Source of the DNA: Symsagittifera roscoffensis
Lineage: Eukaryota > Xenacoelomorpha > Acoela > Convolutidae
Direction of reading: 5' to 3'
Assembly (NCBI RefSeq): GCF_963678635.1
Contig: NW_026971364.1
Location: forward strand, 64,001-128,000
Length of the DNA: 64,000 nt
The notes beneath the pieces are model-generated. The model worked only from the letters and a program-made list of their open reading frames with translations. It was not told the origin of the DNA and did not search any database. Positions 46,601 to 52,557 of the stretch are shown here, in pieces. The stretch's first letter is position 1, and each line of letters opens with the position of its first letter. Position numbers and translations under genes: made by a program.

Positions 46601-46760
46601 GTTAACTAAGTTAAAAAGCTAAATTGCACTAGACGGAGGGTACGCACCTTCCCCCTAGTACAACAACGGTCATTAAGGCCTCTAACTCGGGCTTACGCCC
46701 GGAGCGGAGGGTACGTCGCTGAAACGCTTGCTGATCATGATGGTTTCATGCCTTTAACAG
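43656..46760 (-). other. Long structured leader of inner element
   Basis: 3.1 kb between the primer site and the gag ATG, far longer than usual. It contains the tandem RNA-structure repeats at 44090-44426 and about 20 copies of GGAGGGT or its complement ACCCTCC between about 44630 and 46715. It also has a long plus-strand T-rich tract near 46385-46505. A 142-codon frame spans 43998-44426 but follows the tandem repeat. No other gene was seen. Confidence 0.6.
44090..44426 (-). ncRNA. Tandem RNA structure in the inner leader (two units)
   Basis: Two units 186 bp apart share the same fold. Unit 1: 8-bp stem CAGGACAC (44123-44130) with GTGTCCTG (44187-44194), enclosing hairpin GTGGGTGT (44142-44149) with ACACCCAC (44163-44170), beside a second hairpin TTGCC/GAGCT with AGCTC/GGCAA (44198-44232). 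Unit 2 has GGGAACAA (44307-44314) with TTGTTCCC (44373-44380), the same inner hairpin (44328-44356) and the second hairpin at 44384-44418. The outer stems differ in sequence at four positions per arm, yet both are fully paired. One changed pair in the second hairpin is G-U only in minus-strand RNA. A cis-acting genomic RNA element (packaging, dimerisation, export or translation) is inferred. Confidence 0.7.
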
Positions 46761-46778
46761 GCCCACCCAGGAGCGCCA
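46761..46778 (-). promoter_or_regulatory. Primer-binding site of inner element
   Basis: Minus-strand TGGCGCTCCTGGGTGGGC is complementary to a tRNA 3' end finishing in CCA. It lies 12 nt inside the 5' LTR, a little further than the usual 0-5 nt. The tRNA was not identified. Confidence 0.65.
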
Positions 46779-46790
46779 TAAAAACGTCTA

Positions 46791-47674
46791 TGTAACATTC
46801 GCCCAAATATCACACAGCGACGGAGCGTAGAAAAAGTACCTGTTAACGACTGGCAGGCGTCAGTTACCCTAATTCTACTCGTTTTTCACCGTCTCGACCT
46901 TGCCAGTTGATTTTCTGGTCTGTCTAGGGCAAAGTAAAAAGTTACCATTTTTAGGCCATCAGTCAAACGACTTTTGATCAGCTTTCGTTTACATGCGAAC
47001 ACAACCACATAGCTGAGTCTCGGATCCTCAGACTACGTGATTGTCATTAAAAACACGGCTCGAACAACCTATTTTAACATGTTTTTGTGTGACAGTTTTA
47101 TATTAAATCCATTGGAGATGGATTGACCCTTTCCTTTTTCTATCTACTCATGCTCTGAAATATTAAATAATGACGGTGTTAATTAAGATCTAGGACATTA
47201 CAGCAGCTGTTATAGTTAGTTTACCCAGTCCCTTCACACATAACAGTCTCTGGGGGACCAAGCCTCCGCTCCCGTGATTTTCTTGAGATAACTCTCTTAT
47301 CTCCTATATTTCGTGTCCCGGGAGGGTTCCGTGGTATTTCTCTTCCCCCCACTGAAGCCTCCGTCTCCACAAATATCTGTCGCTAAGGTCCTTATCGTGT
47401 GTTTTTGCCACGATAAGAGGCTCCGTGTTTTTCTGTCTCTGATACAACTGTTCTTCACAATCTATATCGTGGTTCTGATTTTCGTCTTTTTTATTCAAAA
47501 TGGCCGTCTTTTTTCTATTTCTCAGAAATGTTCTTCTTCCGATCGAAATTTTAAAAATAAAAATTCTAGAACATTCTGACCCTCCGTCGCAACACTTTTC
47601 TGTTCATAAGGCCTTTAGTCACTCTTTTTTCTGTCGCGGGAAGGTTGTGCTGTGTCATCCGGCAGAATGGCACA
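46791..47674 (-). repeat. 5' LTR of inner element
   Basis: 884-bp partner of 23310-24193. TG...CA ends; abuts GTA of the interrupted env gene on the right. Being the upstream LTR on the sense strand, it should hold the promoter. Confidence 0.93.
47097..47103 (-). promoter_or_regulatory. Candidate TATA box in the inner LTR
   Basis: TATAAAA on the sense strand, about two thirds into the 5' LTR; the same sequence occurs in the 3' LTR. Position fits a U3 promoter, with transcription starting some 25-30 nt downstream. Unproven. Confidence 0.3.
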
Positions 47675-48368
47675 GTAAGTCAATATTTGGGTTTCGAGCG
47701 ATAGCTCTAATGCTTTCAGGTGAAAATTTTTTGAGTGATTGCATTAATGTGGGATATGGGGTAAGAAGGTAATATTTATCTTCATCAGGGTTTAGTTGTA
47801 CTACATTGTGGCTATTTTCTGATCGACATGGGACTGCGGTATTCCAGAAATAGGTTCTTCTGGAAAGTGTGTCAACGAAATGTACTTTATTCTTATAAAA
47901 GATAGGGATTCTTTTATAGCATCGTTTATCTTCAAAAACGTATAGGGCTGATACTTTTTTGGTACAGGTGTAAAACCATAAAATGTTTCCTTCGTAGTCT
48001 AAAAAATTTGATCTATTTACTGATAGTAAATATCCTGCGTAGGGTATTTTTAATACTGCTAGTGCAAGTGATTGTAGGATTTGTGTCCTTTCTAATTCGC
48101 ATAGTTGGTGAAGTGTTTCTAATTTGGAGAGTGACATTTCTTGAAAAATGCGGCTAATTGTGTAGTCTAATTTCATATCTAGGTGAATATCATAGAGGAT
48201 ATTACCAAAATATGTATTATTCATTAGTGATAGTTCTTGTAAACGTGTGCTTGTAGTGTCATGGGGTTTTAGGTGTCCACCAGGTTGACCGTTACTTTTT
48301 TGAGAATTAACTGGTATATAGGGTGTTCCTTCGTTGATAGGATGACTTGTGGCGTATGGGTCGATTTT
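47675..48368 (-). CDS. env: env-like glycoprotein, middle part
   Basis: An open sense-strand frame from 48368 to the insertion point at 47675, where it runs into the inner LTR. The first ATG is at 48224, but the frame is open upstream and overlaps the end of the N-terminal env frame, so a single-base frame change near 48360 separates them. Content fits the middle of a class III-like fusion glycoprotein ectodomain: a helical segment (SLSKLETLHQLCELERTQIL), paired cysteines (YTCTKK; AVPCRSEN) and a Tyr/Pro-rich stretch before the insertion. Without the insert the frame continues into 22489-23309. Confidence 0.65.
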
Positions 48369-49476
48369 TATTTTTTCCAGTGGTCATGTCGAATCCTTTT
48401 TCGTATTCAACTAATATTTCGGAGTATTGTGTTTTGTGAAGTGGGTTTCTGTATTTACATGCAAGTTCTGTTTCTTGATATATTTGAAAACGTGTCAATT
48501 TGTTTTCTATATTGTGTGTATTTCTAAAATTTGAACTTTGTTTTCGTGATGGATTCACTTGTTCATATGGAATTGATTGTATAAAATATTTTTCGTGAAA
48601 TTTTTTCATGCGAGCGTGTATTTTTGCTACTTGAAATGTTGTACATGTGTCTTCGGGGAACCAAACAATTGTTGCTTGTGTTCGTGTTGTAGGGTCACAA
48701 TAGCCTTGATCGTTTTTACAAGGTAATATAATTCCTTGATAGATCATTGTGTTGTCTGATAAATCGCGTGTGAGTTGTATTTTTTCGAGTTGTATTTTCC
48801 AATCGAAAAACATTATTTCTTGATATCGTTTATTTTTTGTGTCTGCTTTGCAGTTTGTTGGGTTATTTATGCCAATATGTGGTATCCAGTGTTTATCGTG
48901 TATGTCATAAGTTAATCTTCCGTGTGCGCTGTTATATGGGTATTTTTCATCTAATTTTATATGTCCTTGATATCTTTCAAGTTCTGCTTGATGTACAGTG
49001 TCTGAAAAAACTTGGAAGTATACTAACTTTCTATATGAGTGTTTATTTCTTGTGATATTTAATCTGAGTAATTCGTTTTTACAATCTTCGGGGTTGAGAT
49101 GTAAAAGTCGTTCGATGTTACTTTGGTAGAATGATTCGTGGTCAAGTCGGTTTTTATTTCCATTAGAAACTTGTGAACAATGTACTTTCTTTTCAGAAAA
49201 TGTTGCTGTGAATTTATATCCGATAACTGTTGTTGCTCGGGCTTTGGAATAAAGTGTTGCTATTACATTTGTAGTTTCGATAGCTTGTGGTTCTGTTTCG
49301 CATTGTGATACTTGATTTATTGCATATTTGTGTAGTGTTTTTTGTTCGTTTTCTTCACAATCATAATGTGTTACTAATAAATCTTGGGGTCCTGTGCGGG
49401 GGGAAGGGTTTATGTTTTGATTGGAAATTACTATTAAAGGGAGTTGGAGAAAAATTAATATTTTTAGAATATACAT
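48307..49476 (-). CDS. env: env-like glycoprotein, N-terminal part
   Basis: 389 codons with a clear N-terminal signal peptide (hydrophobic residues 4-18, then polar), followed by a cysteine-rich ectodomain with several potential N-glycosylation sites. The layout, with YDC soon after the signal, paired Cys spacing and a GYCDPTTRTQATIVWFPEDT stretch, recalls the jingchuvirus-like/class III glycoproteins reported in some animal LTR elements. This is recognition of a pattern, not a search result. As the last known retroviral-type gene it would give virus-like spread if functional; here it is broken by a frame change near 48360 and by the 24-kb insertion. Confidence 0.65.
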   Translation of the reverse strand: MYILKILIFLQLPLIVISNQNINPSPRTGPQDLLVTHYDCEENEQKTLHKYAINQVSQCETEPQAIETTNVIATLYSKARATTVIGYKFTATFSEKKVHCSQVSNGNKNRLDHESFYQSNIERLLHLNPEDCKNELLRLNITRNKHSYRKLVYFQVFSDTVHQAELERYQGHIKLDEKYPYNSAHGRLTYDIHDKHWIPHIGINNPTNCKADTKNKRYQEIMFFDWKIQLEKIQLTRDLSDNTMIYQGIILPCKNDQGYCDPTTRTQATIVWFPEDTCTTFQVAKIHARMKKFHEKYFIQSIPYEQVNPSRKQSSNFRNTHNIENKLTRFQIYQETELACKYRNPLHKTQYSEILVEYEKGFDMTTGKNKNRPIRHKSSYQRRNTLYTS

Positions 49477-49535
49477 GTGTATGATAATCCTGAGTATGGG
49501 TTTTAAAATGTGATGTAACCAATTATCTTTTTGGT

Positions 49536-49980
49536 TTATCTGTCGTATTTATATATTACTTCAGTTGTTATAAATGGTGGTGGTAGTGATTGAGCTGTTA
49601 AGTTTGGTGGGTTTAATGGGTAGGGATGTTGAGTAATGTTGTTTAATTTAACTGTGATTTCAAATTTTAATTGTAGACTATTTTGTTGGAGTATTTGGAT
49701 GTTGTGATCACGAATGTCTTCGTGGATGTCTTGTCGATATTGTAGTCTATTAAGTGCCCAGTTGTGGAGTCGGTTACTTTCTAGGTGTTGTCCATATAAT
49801 GGTGGAGGTGCTGTAAATGTATTCCAATCTAGTCTTAAAGGAATATTTGTTGATGACTGTTCTCGATATCTAGCGTCGAGGTTATTTGGGAAATTTAGGT
49901 TAAAATGGCGTCGGTGAAATTTGGCTGATTGATGGTGTTGATGGTAACGATAATGTTTCTGGTAGGGATGAGGATGTTGT
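49536..49980 (-). CDS. Unknown ORF between pol and env, C-terminal part (no ATG)
   Basis: An open sense frame without ATG, ending TAA at 49536-49538. It begins His/Gln/Tyr-rich within the overlap with the preceding frame, then becomes an ordinary sequence with RLDWNTFTAPPPLYGQHLES and LNRLQYRQDIHEDI. It reads as the continuation of the S/T/P-rich frame at 49900-50598 after a one-base shift. The protein would have a disordered N-terminal half and a folded end, similar in plan to ORF-Z. No family recognised. Confidence 0.4.
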
Positions 49981-50598
49981 TGTATCTGAAGAAATATCTA
50001 TTGGGTCATTGGTTAAATTTGGTTCACCTTGTGTGAATGAATGTGTTGTCCAATATGGTAGTCGTGATGTTGGGTTTGGAGGGTTAAAGGGATTTTCACG
50101 TATTTGTTCAGATGTTGGTGTTGAACCTAAGTAATCTGAGGGTAGGCTTGAGTTGCTACGCTGTGAAAGAAGCGTAGGGGTTTCTGGTAATATACCAATG
50201 GGGTTTTCTGGAGTACTTTGTGATGGGGATTGAGGTATTTCGAAATGAACTCGGGGAGTTTGAGAATTTCTGTTTCGTCGGGGATGTATAATTTGTCTAT
50301 TTATTTCTACTGTATTTTGGTTTTGACTAAGATTGCGTATTCTACTTAGTTCTTGTGGTAGTGTTGGGTATAGGTTATATGTTGGTTCACTTAGAGGTGC
50401 TTGTCGTTGAACTGGTTCTAGTGGTTCAGATAAGCGAGCGTGTCGTTCTTCAAAAGTATATGGGTTATCTTGAAAGGAAATTCGTGTAGATGTTTGGGGA
50501 TTTTGGGTAGTTGAAGGTGTTGTTGGGTTATCTTGGGATGATGTCGGTGAAGACTGACTTTGTGACTGTTGGTTAGCAGTTTTTGATAGGTTTTTGAT
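49900..50598 (-). CDS. Unknown S/T/P/Q-rich ORF between pol and env (no ATG)
   Basis: 232 open codons on the sense strand, bounded by TAG (50599-50601) and TAA (49900-49902), with no methionine. Composition is Ser/Thr/Pro/Gln/Asn-rich with Arg clusters (HPRRNRNSQTPRVHFEIP). The lack of a start suggests it is reached by splicing or frameshifting, or that the start was lost. Length without a stop in such AT-rich DNA and the S/T/P bias argue that it is coding. Confidence 0.45.
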   Translation of the reverse strand: MKNLSKTANQQSQSQSSPTSSQDNPTTPSTTQNPQTSTRISFQDNPYTFEERHARLSEPLEPVQRQAPLSEPTYNLYPTLPQELSRIRNLSQNQNTVEINRQIIHPRRNRNSQTPRVHFEIPQSPSQSTPENPIGILPETPTLLSQRSNSSLPSDYLGSTPTSEQIRENPFNPPNPTSRLPYWTTHSFTQGEPNLTNDPIDISSDTTTSSSLPETLSLPSTPSISQISPTPF

Positions 50599-50606
50599 CT
50601 ATTCTT

Positions 50607-50795
50607 TTAGTGAAAAAAGTTATGTTTATTATAGTATTCTTCTAAAAAAAGAATTAGGAGGATTGTTGCTAGGGCGAATGTGATGATTGCTTTCTTGATA
50701 CATTTGCATATTGTCAAGATGAGGGATGATAGAAATGTTATAAAAATTACAAATAGTAAAAAAATATCTGTTCTACTAAAAATGGTTCGTATCAT
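50607..50795 (-). CDS. Small hydrophobic protein 2
   Basis: 62 codons. Two hydrophobic segments (IFLLFVIFITFLSSLILTI and KAIITFALATILLILFL) separated by CKCIKK suggest a small two-pass membrane protein. Its ATG overlaps the stop of the preceding small ORF in ATGA (50792-50795). A viroporin-like role is a positional guess only. Confidence 0.4.
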   Translation of the reverse strand: MIRTIFSRTDIFLLFVIFITFLSSLILTICKCIKKAIITFALATILLILFLEEYYNKHNFFH

Positions 50796-51022
50796 TTAGA
50801 CAAGTTTTGTGAATCGTACCTGTGGATATAGTCAAGAGCTTTTGAAAGCTGGAGGTATAGTTCAAATATGGAATAGAAAATTAAAAAAATGTTGCAAAAA
50901 ATGATTAAAATTATTGCAAAAGATTCAAAGATATCAAAAAGAAGTATTATGAAAAGTTTAAATATCGTAAAAAATTGTTTGAGGTTTGTTAGAATTATGT
51001 TGACTGATTGAGAGAAGAGCAT
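50792..51022 (-). CDS. Small hydrophobic protein 1
   Basis: 76 codons, with a hydrophobic core rich in Ile, Phe and Leu (FKLFIILLFDIFESFAIIL and following) and a polar C-terminus (ALDYIHRYDSQNLSK). Two membrane spans are likely. It overlaps the next ORF by 4 nt. The AT-rich base composition alone can generate hydrophobic frames, so confidence is moderate to low. Confidence 0.4.
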   Translation of the reverse strand: MLFSQSVNIILTNLKQFFTIFKLFIILLFDIFESFAIILIIFCNIFLIFYSIFELYLQLSKALDYIHRYDSQNLSK

Positions 51023-51396
51023 TTAAGAAATGACTTCTTGATCGAATATTTTTTGTTGTTTGAGGCAATTTTCAAGTGTGGTCGGATTATTTATTGGTTT
51101 TTTGACAAGTGGGTTGAGTTGTGTGAAAAATTGTTGGGGGCAATTTTTATGGTGATCGGGAGGTCTTCTTTTTCTTTATTTTTATTTGTCAAATGATCCG
51201 GGGTATTTTGAGATTTTTATACTTTAGGCTAATTGAAATGGTCGTTCTTTTACTTTAGGCTAAGTTAACAGATTTGTTTTGGGGGGTATTTGAGGTCTAA
51301 GTTGGGGAAATATTGTTGATTTTTGGGTTATTAGATAAGGGAGGGTTATGATATTATGGTGATATTTATTTTAGTTGTCAAATTGGGGTGGTTTGC

Positions 51397-51579
51397 TTAT
51401 TTTTGACCTGGAGGTCGCAAAGTTTTAGTTATAGATATGCCTGGAGTTTTATATCGTTCGTCTAGTTGATCTGTGTTAGAGTTAGAGAAGTTGTCGGATT
51501 GGATGAATCCTATTGGCTGATTATGAACTAGAATCGCTGCGTGTTTGTCAGCATGATATTTTGAAAAATGAAAATTCAA
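51397..51579 (-). CDS. Small ORF after integrase (uncertain)
   Basis: 60 codons of mixed, non-repetitive composition with a basic, proline-containing end (TKTLRPPGQK). It lies 37 bp beyond the integrase stop. No family recognised; could be chance. Confidence 0.25.
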   Translation of the reverse strand: MNFHFSKYHADKHAAILVHNQPIGFIQSDNFSNSNTDQLDERYKTPGISITKTLRPPGQK

Positions 51580-51615
51580 AATGTTTCAGAGGTGCAAAGA
51601 CTATTAAGTATAAAA

Positions 51616-52557
51616 TTAGAGCTGTTTTTGAAATTCGACTTTCTTTAATATTTTAGATTGTGGAATGAATATTTTATAGTTTTTACGTGGTTGATTTCTA
51701 AGTCGTGATGACTCTCTATGTTCTGATTTGTCGGATTGTTCTTGGGGTATTACGGTTTCTATCATTTTTCTGTTTTTTCTTTCTTTTTGAGATGTATTCT
51801 GATCTAGCTTTTTTGTAATGTTTTTTGTTGTAGTTGATTTTGTATTTTGGTTTTCGAGGTGAATATCATTTTGTTCTTTTGTTGTATTTTCCATATGTGG
51901 ATTATTTTGAATAACTTTTAAACCTGTAAAAGAATATAATTGAGTTAGTTCGCGGAGTGCGTATTCTTTTGGATAATAAGGTAAGAGGTTATTTCGATGT
52001 TGAACGATTTCTTTTTGATCTGAGTCGGTGATTTTATATGTGACATCAGTGGGTTTTGCAATTATTTGGTATGGTCCTTTACGAAGGGGTTGTAATTTTT
52101 TAGAAATTCCTTTTTGAGTGTTAAAATTGGGTATTAAAACAAATGTGCCAATTTTTAAATCGGAGGCTGGTGTAAAGCGTGAATTTATTTGTTCATTAAT
52201 GTTTTGTCTTTGTAACAACTTTTTTGCTACTTTTTGGTAAATTTCATTGTGTTTTTTATCTCTGCTTAAAATCCATTCGGTGTGTGTACCGGAGGCTAAT
52301 TTAAGAATTTGTGGGTGATGAAAATGATCTTCATCGTGTGTATGTAGAGGTAGGTTATAACAAATTGAGTCTCTATTCGGTTGACAATAACTTTGTGCGT
52401 TTTTATGAGAGTTTGCTGTAAACATTATCGGTTTGCGTGGTTTTTGGTTAAAAACTATTTCATATGGTGACATTCCTAGAGTTGTCGTGATTTGTGAATT
52501 ATATGCTAAAGGAAATAGTTTTACATCTGCTGACCATTCGGTGTAGCTTGTATCATT
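51616..52557 (-). CDS. pol: Outer element integrase C-terminal part after in-frame TGA
   Basis: Continues the pol frame directly after TGA at 52558-52560; the first ATG is at 52473. It opens with the end of the integrase core (LFPLAYNSQ), then LGMSPYEIVFNQKPRKP, a basic helix region (KKLLQRQNINEQINSRF) and an SH3-like chromosomal-binding fold (FVLIPNFN...LQPLRKGPYQII...YKITD). The last 90 residues are polar and Lys/Glu-rich. Because the catalytic core spans the stop, integrase cannot be made without read-through or reversion of the stop. Confidence 0.8.
   Translation of the reverse strand, partial: NDTSYTEWSADVKLFPLAYNSQITTTLGMSPYEIVFNQKPRKPIMFTANSHKNAQSYCQPNRDSICYNLPLHTHDEDHFHHPQILKLASGTHTEWILSRDKKHNEIYQKVAKKLLQRQNINEQINSRFTPASDLKIGTFVLIPNFNTQKGISKKLQPLRKGPYQIIAKPTDVTYKITDSDQKEIVQHRNNLLPYYPKEYALRELTQLYSFTGLKVIQNNPHMENTTKEQNDIHLENQNTKSTTTKNITKKLDQNTSQKERKNRKMIETVIPQEQSDKSEHRESSRLRNQPRKNYKIFIPQSKILKKVEFQKQL

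Larger units (their letters stand above)
23310..47674 (-). mobile_element. Inner giant LTR retroelement nested in env of the outer element
   Basis: 884-bp LTRs at 23310-24193 and 46791-47674 start TGT[T/A]ACATTCGCCC and end GAATGGCACA. GTA flanks both outer edges (23307-23309 and 47675-47677), a 3-bp duplication supported by exact reading-frame continuity of the interrupted env gene. Total length is 24,365 bp. Genes are on the minus strand: a 3-kb leader, ORF1 (gag-protease-RT-RNase H-integrase-macro-like domain, 43655 to 34215) and ORF2 (SGNH hydrolase plus long unknown regions, 33859 to 24944). Coding GC content is visibly higher than in the outer element or host DNA. At least six stops or frame changes break the two ORFs although the LTRs are over 99% identical by eye. 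Confidence 0.92.

Noticed and set aside
47304-47579. ORFs inside the LTRs on both strands, repeated at 23823-24098
   Set aside because: They recur only because the LTRs are near-identical copies; no protein features.
22489-50795. ATGA overlaps as evidence of a bacterial operon
   Set aside because: RT/integrase genes, LTRs, primer sites, zinc knuckles and signal peptide fit eukaryotic retroelements; no bacterial genes or ribosome binding sites were seen.
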